This document shows, piece by piece, positions 1 through 9,988 of a DNA stretch of 64,000 nt. The stretch's first letter is position 1, and every line of letters begins with the position of its first letter. The DNA comes from Haematobia irritans (lineage: Eukaryota; Arthropoda; Insecta; Diptera; Muscidae): the NCBI RefSeq assembly GCF_050003625.1, contig NC_134400.1, positions 61,628,241-61,692,240 of the forward strand. Reading direction: 5' to 3'. The notes under the pieces are model-generated. The model was not told where the DNA came from, made no database searches, and saw nothing but the letters and a program-made list of their open reading frames with translations. The translations under genes were made by a program, and so were the position numbers.

Positions 1-1879
1 AAGCTCACTATCTGTCAAAGAATACACAATCGTGGCGTTTCTAGACATCGAAGGGGCGTTCAATAATGTCCATCCGAGTTCGATATTAAATGGACTGACA
101 ACTCTGAATGTTGATCCAGGTATACTTAGGCTGTTAGACGAACTTCTAATAAAGATACGTATTTCAACCACACTAGGGCAAGCAAACATACAAAGGTATG
201 TGAACAGAGGCACTCCTCAAGGAGGAGTTCTATCACCTCTTGGAATGTTGCTATAAACAACCTTCTGGTTTCTCTAGAAAAAAAAGGATAAAAGTGGTGG
301 CATACGCAGATGATGTGGCGCTAGCAGTCAGGGGAAAATTCCCATCCACAATCAGAGATATTATACAGAGAGCTCTCCGGATGACTGAGAAATAGGCGAA
401 AGATAATGGTCTTGGTGTAAATCCAGTGTAAATAGTCATGTACTGCAAAGATCGCAAAACTCCCACGGTTAGGCCCATTTCCTTAGGGGGTACTGAAATT
501 CCCTTTGGTGAGTGTGCAAAATACCTTGGCGTTATTTTGGACTGGAAGCTGAATTTTAGGCTTAATATTGAAGAGAGGGCGAGAAAAGCCACGGTAGCTT
601 TGTACTCGTGCAAAAAGGCAATAGGGAAAAAGTGGGGACTAAGACCAAAAATTGTGCATTGGCTATACACGGCAGTGGTTAGACCTATAATGCTATATGG
701 TGTTGTAGTCTGGTGGCCGGCACTTCTGAAACCGACTTGTTTAGATAAAGTTCAGCGTATGGCGAGTTTATGTATCTCAGGCGCATTTAGTAAGACAGGA
801 ACAGCTCCCTTAATGTCATGCTACATCTATTGCCTTTAGACATTTTGGCCAAACAGTCAGCTGCAACAACGGCTGTGCGGTTGCGCGAGCTATCGCTGTG
901 GTCGGAAAAAATATACGGTCATAGTTCGGTCCTCAAAGTAATGCCAGATGCGCCTAACGTAGTGGATTACACCCTGGCAAAACCACTTTTCGACAAAAAG
1001 TTTGAAACTCTAATTCCCAACAGTGAGGCGTGGTGTACACAGACCCCGGGGAATAAAAGATATATAGATTTCTATACTGATGGCTCCAAATTGAATGGAC
1101 AAGTGGGGTTCGGAGTATATTCTAAAGATCTGGAAATTCAAATAGCGAAAAGATTACCTAATCACTGTAGTGTTTTTCAGGCTGAAATATTGGCAATAAG
1201 AGAGGTGGTGAATTGGCTGAGAAGTAATGTTCCAACAAATACTGGCATTAATATATACTCAGACAGTCAACCTGCAATAAAATCCTTGGACTCTGTGTTC
1301 CTTAACTCAAAAACGGCCATAGACTGCCGCAAATCTCTCAACGAGTCTGGTCATAGGAACATACCGGGGAACTGTGAAGCAGATGTGTTAGCAAGGCTAG
1401 GAACTACCTTACATATTCCAGGGGAACTAGAATCTGTTGGTATGCCTCTGGCCACCTGCAAGCTCTTACTGCGTGAGAAGGCTGCTATGATGGCCAATAT
1501 TCGATGGGAAAATTGCAAGGGTTGTAACGACACCAAGCAAATATGGCCCCATTTAAACTTAAACCGCACACTAGATATGCTAGTGTTCTCAAGGCGTCAA
1601 ATAGCACTCCTAATATCTGCTATAACGGGTCGCTGCCTGATAGGCGAATTTGCAAAAACTATAGGTGCGAAGTATAATGACTATTGTATAAGCTGTCATG
1701 ACGTGGAGGAAAAGGAATCAATTAAACACCTCTTGTGTGAGTGTCCTGCTTTTTGTGTAAGGCGTAAGCGAATTTTAGGAGCATATAGCTTTAGATTACT
1801 GGCTGACCTGGAAAACGTTAACTTAAGCAGTTTGTTAATGTTTTTGGAGCAATCTGGTTGGTTCCACAAAAGTAAATAA
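1..1879 (+). pseudogene. Broken ORF2: reverse transcriptase and RNase H of family L LINE
   Basis: This remnant would copy the element RNA into DNA at a nicked target. RT motif A is seen as FLDIEGAFNNV near 40-75, motif B as GTPQGGVLSPL near 205-240 and the catalytic YADD near 303-315. The thumb region follows at 438-839. The RNase H domain begins near 1070 with DFYTDGSKLNG, and a Cys/His-rich C-terminal segment (CISCHDVEEKE, then HLLCECPAFC) lies near 1690-1755. The frame breaks near 245, a TAG lies near 394 and a stop near 430, and there is another shift near 810-835. About a dozen codons found in copy D are missing near 1347, between the SLNE and RNIPGNCEA motifs. The copy is therefore non-functional. 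Confidence 0.88.
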
Positions 1880-2030
1880 TAAAGAAGGTTCAGTGGTTAA
1901 GACTAGAAGTGCCCATATGTAATAGGTACTTTTAGTTAAATGTGGTATCACAATGGACTGAATAGTCTAAGTGAGCCTGAAATTTAATCGGGCTGCCACT
2001 TTAACCTAACCTAACCTATAACCTAACCTG
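1..2030 (+). mobile_element. Family L non-LTR retrotransposon, copy A (3' part)
   Basis: This is the 3' portion of a LINE with reverse transcriptase and RNase H domains; the 5' part lies outside the window. It aligns by eye with the nearly complete copy at 49102-54077. The 3' UTR is at about 1880-1990 and contains the family signature around CAATGGACTGAATAGTC, followed by a tail of TAACC pentamers at about 1990-2030. RNase H plus an R1/LOA-like endonuclease in the reference copy suggests the LOA or R1 group; the exact clade is inferred, not proven. Confidence 0.9.
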
Positions 2031-3111
2031 ACAACACTTAGAAAGCATGCCCGGATCCAAAGATTTTTTCTTTACATTAATGATTTTGATATTGATTACG
2101 AGCCCAAGCAAGAAACGGTGAATTGGAGTAAGGATAGTTTTGAGATACAATTCTCTTTCCAGTGTGTATATTGCGTAAGCAAAGAAGAAAAAAAAAACAT
2201 ATATCGAAAACGTTGTTATTTTGTTAGAGTTTTTTAATTTTTTTTTTTTAAATTTCAAACATATATCAAGAAAAAATATTCTTGTTCCAATATTTTTATT
2301 TTGCAATAAAAATATAACTTTTGTTCCAAAATCATAGTCCATTTCGTTTTTATATAGCACTGTTCTTTTCTGACATTAAGTCTTTCATGAGACAAATTTC
2401 GACGTTTTATAGGAAACATTTAATATAGTAGTATGTAATGCCGGACATCTTTTCGAAGTCTTGAGAACATTTTTGGAATATATTTAAAATTATGTTACTT
2501 TCATTTTCAAAGGTTTTATGTTTAAGAAGGTGGCCAAAAAAAGGTATATTTCTGTTAAATAACGTTTCTTTACATCGGCTCGTGGGCGCCCAAATCTATG
2601 CTGTATAAATATAACTACTTAGTTGTATGCGTAGCTTGTCCGTTGATGGCTATAGCGATCCATCCAGGCGAAAGGTAAAATGTAAAACATTTATAAAATC
2701 ACATAATTTCTTTTACATTGGTTGTATTGCAGAAAAAGGTGCTACACCTCAAGGGAGTGAGAAAGATGGGAGGTAATAAACGAATCAAAGTTTGTCACAA
2801 AAAGTATATACGTTTCTTCCAAACAAAAATCCTTACAGTTAAAAACAAATGGTAAACGTTATTTGCTTTTCTAAAATTTCGTTTGGGAGGAAAGAATTAT
2901 TTTTATTGCATGAAGGAAACAGTTTTGAATTTAATTTGCTTTTTTCTTCATGTGCTATAAAAGGCCTTTAAAAACGTGTTAAAGACAATTTCCAAATTCA
3001 GACTAGACTTCAAATAGAAATTATTATATGATTCAAGTGAAAAAACGCTTTTAAAATAAAGTTTGGAAAACATGCCCTATTTTGGAAGGATCTTTTCGCT
3101 TATTATATAGG
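2031..3111. repeat. Diverged dispersed repeat, family Y relative
   Basis: This AT-rich stretch shares many blocks with the repeats at 5043-5930 and 25019-26358. Blocks include a segment near CTCGTGGGCGC at about 2579, a truncated tRNA-like end near 2670-2685 (CCAGGCGAAAGGTAAAA), and a block at 2810-3070 matching 6080-6180 and 5800-5890. No coding capacity is seen. Ends are not sharp, so boundaries are approximate. Confidence 0.6.
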
Positions 3112-3400
3112 CTGCTATACCGATGGTTCCAAATTAAATGGACAAGTGGGTTTTGGGTGTTCTTCAGTCTGACGTAGTAGCAATAAAAGAGGTGGAAACG
3201 TGCCTGTAATGTTTCAAGAATGTACTCGGACAGTCAACCTGCAACAGAATCCTTGGACTTTGTTTTCATTAATTTGAATACTGCCATAGACAAATCTCTC
3301 AACGAGATAGCCCAACACCACACTACATTCACATAATAAAGGTGCCTGGCCACCGGAAGCGGATGAGTTAGCAAGTCTAAGTGAGCCGGTTAAAAAAGCG
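3112..3400 (+). pseudogene. RNase H fragment of a family L LINE
   Basis: A short degraded piece matches the RNase H domain of the L copies: the region around CCAAATTAAATGGACAAGTG corresponds to the DGSKLNGQVGF motif, followed by pieces corresponding to the AIREV and YSDSQPA segments. The end near 3383-3400 resembles the start of the L 3' UTR (TCTAAGTGAGCC). Several deletions and frame changes are present. It cannot encode a domain. Confidence 0.7.
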
Positions 3401-3531
3401 GGCTCACTCCTCTAATAAGCCTAGACTTCAGAACAAAGATGGGGAATTTTTATACACACATAAATATTAAATAACTATGGTAGAAATAAGAAAATCTTTC
3501 GCTAAACTCAAAATTCATTAAACGTTACATA

Positions 3532-5040
3532 CACTGAAAAAAATATTTACGTGATATTAAAGATTACGCAACCTAAATTTTAGGATGCGAAATTTACAAA
3601 ATATTAAAGAAAAATTTCTTTAATATAATGAATTGATTTTAATTAAAATAAAGTTTATAATCTTTGCTTCAAAAATTATTTTCATTAAATTTAGGACACA
3701 CATTTTGTAAGTTTGCGTCCCTCCGTTAAAGTATCATGTCTATGAACTAAGACTAATTTTCCTTAAAGTAACGAAACACATTTTTGATTTAAAGAAATCG
3801 TCCTTAAATTAACTGAAATATTGAATCTTTAGATTTAAGATAAAAACGCTTGAAATATAGGCTAAGATTTATTTTGAGGATTTATCATCTTTGGTTTAAA
3901 GTTTTTTTTTTGATTTAAGAAAACATTTTGTACTTTGAAGTATCCGTTATAATTTGGATTTTAAACTGGCATTTGTTTGTACATGAGTACCTTTATTAAT
4001 AAACTGCGAAAAGAGAATGCAATTTTGATAAATGAGATCTGTATCCTAATTAAAATTTTATTGGTCCTAGATTTAAAGCCAGATAGGTCGCTGAAAAATT
4101 TCTTTATTTTAAAACTTTGGCTCGGAATCAATACCAAAATTCTTAAGGGAAGGTCAAAATCTTTGGATCCAAGTAAACTTTTTTTCGAGTGTACTAAGAT
4201 TCAATCAAATAAAATTATTTGAATGAAGTTATACTAAAATTAGATTAAAAACTTCCGAATTATCCTTCTCAACGTGAAGTCAGAGTTGTGTTCGTTTCTT
4301 AAAATGAACCCATTTCCAAACATTATTTACTTTTGGCAGTTTACGCACGGAATGTTATACGTAGTAGTTAAGCACATTGTGTTAAGGCTGTTAAAAGTTT
4401 TGGATGGTGTACATGCACTCGAACTAAAATTTTTTAGAATTGATTAGAGGAAACCAGAACTTTTTGGAAAATTATACACTACACTAATAAATGCGTTTCG
4501 AAACCAATAGATGTCAAAATAGCTAAATACCCATTTGTTTTTTTTATTTACCGTGACAATGGTATGTAAAATACATATCATTGTTAATAGATAGCCTAAC
4601 ATACATTTACAAAAAGGTTTGATCCAAAGATTTTGAAAAATACAAATTACAACAGATACTTCAAAGTAAAAACTGATTTCTTATTTAAAAAAAACTTGTA
4701 CCAATTATAAAAAATCCTCAAAATTAGTCTTAACCTATGTTTGAAGCGTTTTCACCTTAAATTCAATTCAATATTTCAGTTAATTTAAGGACGATTTCTT
4801 TAAGTAAAAAAATGGGTTTCTTTGCTCTAAGAAAATTATGCATTAATTGAAATACTTACGAATTTAGTGGAGGCAAGTTTCCAATATTTATTGGAAAGAG
4901 TTTTTAAAGCAAAGATTATAAATATTCATTAAATTAAAATTTCAATATTTTAAAGAAATTTGTCCTTAATATTGTGTAAATGGCGTAACCTATAATTTAG
5001 GTTTCATAATCTTTCATATTAAGGTCATATTTTTTCGGCG
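3532..5040. mobile_element. Foldback-type MITE with ~440-bp inverted arms
   Basis: The left arm (3532-~3975) and the reverse complement of the right arm (~4598-5040) match over most of their length. Shared blocks include AAGATTA near the tip, CAACCTAAATT/AAACCTAAATT, GAAATCGTCCTTAAATTAAC and ACTTTGAAGTATC. The outer tips are CACTGAAAAAAATA and its imperfect inverse, flanked by TA on both sides, as expected for Tc1/mariner-type target duplication. The centre (3976-4600) holds no transposase frame. Confidence 0.75.
4075..4200 (-). repeat. Family Y-related block inside the foldback element
   Basis: The reverse complement of this block matches 5690-5760 (the stretch reading TTTTGGTATTGATTCCGAGC), itself also related to 2040-2110. 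It lies in the loop between the foldback arms, so it may be a nested insertion or captured sequence. Confidence 0.55.
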
Positions 5041-5393
5041 TAGGACGCAATTCCGCAATATATGGTCTGATAAATTCTTCACGCAAAGAAAAATGTTTGG
5101 AAAACGTGTACCGAAAACGTTTTTCTTTTATAGAGTTTTTTGAATTTCGTTGAAATTTTAAACTGTTATCACCAAAAAATCGTATGTTACAAAATTATAA
5201 TTTTTTCAATAAAAAATATTTTTGAACCAACAACACAGTCCATTTCGTTTATATTAATCACTGTTCTTTTCAGACACAGTTTCATAGTAAATATTTGATA
5301 TAGTAGCATGTAACGTTGAACACCTTTTCGGAATCTTCCGAACATACTCGTATCTGGAATATATGTTAAAAAAACAAAAACACTTTTTGGTGT

Positions 5394-5466
5394 TCGGTCG
5401 AAGCAGGGATCGAACCCAGGACCATTGGTATGCAAGGCGGACATACCAGCCACTGTTCCACGGTGC
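5394..5466 (-). repeat. tRNA-derived (SINE-like) sequence, Ala-type anticodon position
   Basis: On the minus strand there is an A-box-like GGAACAGTGGCTGG and a perfect B-box-like GGGTTCGATCCC. A CTTGCAT loop in the anticodon position would read TGC. The 5' and 3' ends do not form a canonical acceptor stem around a normal D arm, so this is a tRNA-derived repeat and not a working tRNA gene. Related copies lie at 25505, 57531 and 60615. Confidence 0.6.
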
Positions 5467-5579
5467 CAAACTAAAATGTGTCTCTTAAATAAAATTTGTT
5501 TAATCGGGTCGTGGGCGCCGCAAACTATGCTATATACATATAACTTATAACGATAATTGTCTATTGATGACAATAACAG

Positions 5580-5628
5580 CTACGTAGCCCCGTGGATAGG
5601 TTCGATTCTCCGTCCAGGCGAAAGGTAA
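5580..5628 (+). repeat. Truncated tRNA-derived sequence, Val-type family
   Basis: It starts AGCTACGTAGC and passes directly to GGTTCGATTCTCCGTCCAGG. The middle of the tRNA-like body seen at 25321-25393 (minus) is deleted. It is oriented divergently from the neighbour at 5394-5466. Confidence 0.6.
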
Positions 5629-5930
5629 AATTAAAAAAAATTATAAAATCGAATAATTTCTTCTACATTGCTTGTACACTGAAAAAAAGCATGCCCTCTT
5701 CCAAAATTTTTTTTTCAACTAACGATTTTGGTATTGATTCCGAGCCAAAGAAGCGGAGAATTGAAGTAAGAATATATCAAAGTCGTTTAAAAACAGCATA
5801 AAATTTCAAATTCAGAGTCGCCTACAAATAGAAATTATGCAATGTTTCAAGGAAAAAAGTCTTTAAAATAAAGTTTTGAAAAACATGTCCTATTTTTGAA
5901 CGTATTTTTGCGTTGTAGTCAAGATGCCAA

Positions 5931-6369
5931 AAGACAACAAATTTAAAGAAAATAAGAACTAAAAAAAAACCTTGCGTAAGTGAGAAAGATGTGAGGGAAA
6001 ATGCAATTAGCCAGAAAATATTGTTTTTTTGAGTTAGTCTTTATGAAATTGTTTTTACATCCTGGAAGAGAATAAACGTTTATCACAAAAAGTATATACT
6101 TCTCTTCCAAATAAACTTCCTTACAGCGAAAAGCAAATTAGAAACCATCTTAGTTTCTCTAACATTTCGTTTGGGAGGAAAGAAATATTTTTTGCGTGTT
6201 GAAACAAGTACCAGAAAGCCGGTCCCAGATCTAACATTATATGCTCTGATCGTCAGGGAATTAACTCTTGAGAGCAACAAGTTCTTCTTTTGTTATTTTA
6301 TTTTGGGTTGCTTTTGACTGGCTGGTTGCATATCTTTGTGGGTCCTCTCTGCTCCTTAAGCAAATCCTA
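5931..6369. repeat. AT-rich dispersed repeat remnants
   Basis: The block at 6060-6200 matches 2775-2900 (for example TTTCGTTTGGGAGGAAAGAA). The remainder shows nothing recognisable and no open frame with known motifs. Confidence 0.4.
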
Positions 6370-6830
6370 CACTGAAAGGAAAATGTACGTCATGAGAACG
6401 ATTTTTTACGTCCCGGTGACGAATTTTTCGTCAAAAATGAGCTAACGTAACATTTCATCCCGGTGATGAATTTTTCGCCATGGCGATGAATTGTAATTCA
6501 TCACTGTGATGAACACTTTGACATCCCATTGATCACTATATTACGTCCAGGCGATGAAAACATTTCATCTATGCGATTATGTTTTTCGTATTTGCGATCA
6601 TTCTCTTTCATCCATGCGATGATGAAATTTTTCAAAAGTACGATTCTCCTTCGTCGTCGCTACAAACGCGATCGTCATAGCGATGAATGCTTTTCCTATA
6701 TATGACGTAATCCATTCATCAATATGATGTAATCGATTCATCCATTTGATGTAATCGATTCATTAAAATGATGTAAACCGTTCATAAATTTGATGTACCA
6801 TATTCATCAATATAAGTCAATTTTGTGGTA
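6370..6830. repeat. MITE-like element rich in GATGAA/TTCATC motifs
   Basis: It begins TA-CACTGAAAGGAAAAT, the same style of tip as other MITEs here. The body is packed with GATGAA or its inverse TTCATC and with ACGTCA/GATGTAATC variants, often 15-25 bases apart; the last part (about 6700-6810) is a short tandem of GATGTAATCGATTCATC-like units. The right end is not defined. No coding capacity is seen. Confidence 0.5.
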
Positions 6831-7151
6831 GGGAGGAGAAATGTATATTAATGAGTGGACGAAATAAGTCCACTAGACAATTTCCGTCCTTATCACAAAT
6901 TTGACTTATATGGTGAATAGACTACATTAAATTGATAAATGGATTATCAGAAATATTTTCTACGACACTTAATAAACAACCATATTGTTTTTTAAATTAA
7001 ATTTACATTTCATTTGAAATAAGAAATACAACTAACGAAATAAATAGGTACATAAAATGTATCATACAAATGAAAATATCTGCTTTTCTTCGAAACAAAC
7101 AACAAACATGCTGTTACCATAATAGTGTTTAGATCACCAGCCTGTGGAGTA
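6831..7151. other. No recognisable feature
   Basis: AT-rich sequence with no open frame of note and no repeat that I can match elsewhere in the window. Confidence 0.4.
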
Positions 7152-7325
7152 GGTTAGGTTAGGTTAGGTTAAAGTGGCAGCCCGATTAAGATTCAGGCTC
7201 ACATAGACTATTCAGTCCATTGTGATACCACATTAACTAAAAGTACCTATTACAAATGGTACTTTAACCGCTGAACTTTCTCGATTTTTTCCTTCTGTTG
7301 CACCAACCAGATTGTTCCAAAAACA

Positions 7326-8410
7326 TTAACAGACTGATAAAGTTAACGTTTTCCGGGTCCGCCAGTAATCTAAAGCTATATGACACTCACATAAGATGTG
7401 TTTAATTGATTCATTTTCCTCCGCATCATGACAGCTCATACAATAGTCATTATACTTCGCGCCAACAGTTTTTGCAAAATCGCCTATCAGGCAGCGACCC
7501 GTTATAGCAGATAACAGGAGTGATATCTGACGTCTCGAGAACACTAGCATATCTAGTTTGTGGTTTATGTTTAAATGGGGCCATGTTTGCTTAGTGTCGT
7601 TACAACCCTTACAATTCTCCTATCGAACATTTGCCATCATAACAGCTGTCTCACGCAGTATGAGCTTGCAGGTAGCTAGGGGCATACCAACAAATTCTAG
7701 TTCCCCTGGAATATGTAAGGTAGTCCCTAGCCTCGCCATCCGCTTCGCAGTTCCCCGGTATGTGGCCAGGCACCCACATTAGGTGAATATTGTGCTGCTC
7801 AATCATCTCATTGAGAGATTTGCGGCAGTCGAGGGCCGTTTTCGAGTTAAGGAACACAGAGTTCAAGGATTGCAGGTTGACGGTTTGAGTATATATTAAT
7901 GCCAACATTTTGTGGAATGTTACTTCTCGCCACCTCTCTTATTGCTAACATTTCAGCCTGAAAAACACTACAGTGATTAGGTAATCTTTTCGCTATTCGA
8001 AGTTCCAGATCTTTAAAATATACTCCGAAACCCACTTGTCCATCCAATTTGGAGCCATCAGTGTAGAAATCTATATACCGTTTATTCCCCAGGGCCTGTG
8101 TGCACCACGCCTCACTGTTGGGGATTAGAGTCTCAAACTTTTTGTCGAAAAGTGGTCTCGCCAAAGTATAATCCAATACGTTAGGCCCATCTGTCATTAT
8201 TTTGAGAACCGAACTGTGACCGTAAATTTTTTCCGACCACAGCGATAGCTCGCGCAACCGCACAGCCGTTGTTGCAGCTGACTGTTTGGTCAAAATGTCT
8301 AAAGGCAATAGATGCAGCATGACATTAAGGGAATTTGTCCCTGTTTTGTTGAATGCGCCTGAGATACACAAGCACGCCATACGCTGAACTTTGTCTAAAC
8401 TTGTCGGCTG
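7326..8410 (-). pseudogene. ORF2 C-terminal remnant (RT thumb, RNase H) of LINE copy B
   Basis: The minus strand shows LLPLDILTKQSAATTAVRL, then the RNase H DFYTDGSKLDGQVGFGVYF motif, then MWVPGHIPGNCEADGEARD, and the Cys/His tail CMSCHDAEENESIKH. These are in several frames with breaks near 7550 and 7850-7910. The catalytic RT core is absent. The 3' UTR follows at 7326-7185. Confidence 0.82.
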
Positions 8411-9452
8411 GTGAGGTGCCGGCCTCCATCATCAAGTTATCAAGAATGTCCTCTTCAGAGATCTCAGTGACTCTCGCAATAACCATAGGTTCATGTTTGG
8501 TGAGTTTTGAGGCAGTAGAAACCTCCTCTCGCATACGGTGTCTATCCATGTCTGCATCTTTGGTAGCTCCCTCGACTTCGCAAGAGGATCCGCTTATTAC
8601 TGATTCAGACAGAGGCTTGTCCATTTCCGAATCCATTAGCTGATCGTTTTTATACACCTGCATTTGGATTTAATGAAAGCCATAACATACACGGCCCTGG
8701 GACTTTGCTAGATGTGGGAAAGACTGAGTGTTCAATATAAACACTGCATGCCGTCTTGGTCCATCCACTTCATCCAAACGGCCAACCTTTCAATCAGCTG
8801 TTGGAAGATCTGGATTGCATTGTTTCAGTCTATTAAAAATAGATTCCGGGGCAGCAGGGTTTGCAGGTATCCACGTATGTGCTCTTGGTCTAGCCGGTAT
8901 GTCTTTCTTCTCGACTAACTCTAGAGCAGCTCCTTCCCAAACTTTACCAATTAATATCAAAGCAACAACAACAACAAAGCAGCTTTAAAACATTCAAATG
9001 CGACTAGCTTAAATCGTCCTTGATACTAACCAGCCTCTTGGTGTCGAGGATCTGGGCCGGGAAACTTTTCCAGCACCTGGGAGTAGACACCAGACAAAGC
9101 ATTCTCAATTTCCCCCCATTTTTGCTTCGGAACCATACCGTCCAATGCTCCTTTATTAATGATAGCCATCACAAGGCTGTCTTTAGCAACTGAGGCCAAC
9201 GATCTTTGATCCCTTTTGGAGGATGGCAGCTCATCCGGTGATCGTTCCCTTTTTCCAGCTTCAAGAATTCATTGAGCCCATTTTAAGGAATCGCTTTGTT
9301 TAGCCGACAAAAAGCATTTCTGCGTTCCTTGAATCTCTTTTGCGAGGGATTACCTCCTTTTGATGTCGTTACTTTAGAAAAGGTTCGACTTGTCAAAGTG
9401 TCGCCACCTGTCGACCCAATGGATGACTTTGAATTTCGCTTCATGGTGGCTT
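8411..9452 (-). pseudogene. ORF1 remnant of LINE copy B
   Basis: The minus strand matches ORF1 of copy D (49208-50442). The C-terminal acidic segment (VYKNDQLMDSEMDKPLSES) is readable at about 8655-8600, and the central part at about 8690-9200 matches the DUF4780-like region of copy D in broken frames. It ends in ISEEDILDNLM, where the internal deletion joins it to ORF2. ORF1 proteins of this group bind the element RNA. Confidence 0.7.
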
Positions 9453-9536
9453 AATATCCCACCACACTTGAAAGTCGCAGTATGTTCTTATTACGATGAG
9501 TTAATCCGCTATTAAAAAACACGTTCGTTCCGTTCG

Positions 9537-9890
9537 ACGGTTGAATGAAGTTTTTTTTCTTTTTTTCTATAGAAAATTTTGTCCAAATTTTATTTATATA
9601 GAACATTTTGTCAAACTGAATTATATACGTACTTTATCGGTCTTTTTTTTTTTGTTGTTTAATATATATCCCATATGGACTAAGTTACAATTTAGAAGAC
9701 GGCGTTAAGAAGTTTTAAAATACCTTGCCATCGGCAAGTGTTACCGCAATGCAGGTAATTCGATTGTGGATGACAGTCTTTAGTACAAGTTTCTACGCAA
9801 TCCATGGTGGAGGGTACATAAGATTCGTCCTGTCCGAACGTACGGCCATATATACTTGTTTACATCTTTATTTCTTCAATTTATAATCTT
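9537..9890 (+). repeat. End fragment of a 153-bp-repeat element
   Basis: A pair of TTTATTTCTATAGAAAATTTTG-type units (9560-9620) is followed by the conserved end seen at 16706-16880, 18480-18690 and 63520-63735: CCATCGGCAAG, CGCAATCCATGGTGGAGGG, the TTCG...CCGAAC stem-like motif and CGGCCATATATACTTGTTT. The internal tandem array is missing. The 9890-9988 stretch shows nothing recognisable. Confidence 0.7.
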
Positions 9891-9988
9891 AAGAAGTGAG
9901 TTTATATTTGAAAAACGTTCATATTTAGTGCACAATAACTCTATATAGAGTAAATGTGATGAAAAAGTACCAAATGGATCGTAGAAAA

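Larger units (their letters stand above)
5043..5930. repeat. Dispersed repeat, family Y copy with two tRNA-like segments
   Basis: The copy lies in inverted orientation to 25019-26358. It contains a tRNA-like sequence on the minus strand (5394-5466), the CGTGGGCGC block near 5511, and a second, truncated tRNA-like sequence on the plus strand (5580-5628). Outer parts match 2030-2360 and 60780-60960 (the segment near CCATTTCGTT). No protein-coding capacity is seen. Confidence 0.6.
7152..9536 (-). mobile_element. Family L LINE, copy B, internally deleted
   Basis: On the minus strand the element runs from its 5' end near 9536 (ATTCAACCGTCGAACGG, as in copy D) to its 3' tail at 7152 with four AGGTT pentamers. 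ORF1 sequence (about 9450-8430) joins directly to the RT thumb/RNase H part (about 8410-7330), so roughly 2.4 kb containing the endonuclease and RT core is missing relative to copy D. Both original ends are present, so this is a deletion derivative rather than a 5' truncation. Confidence 0.85.
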
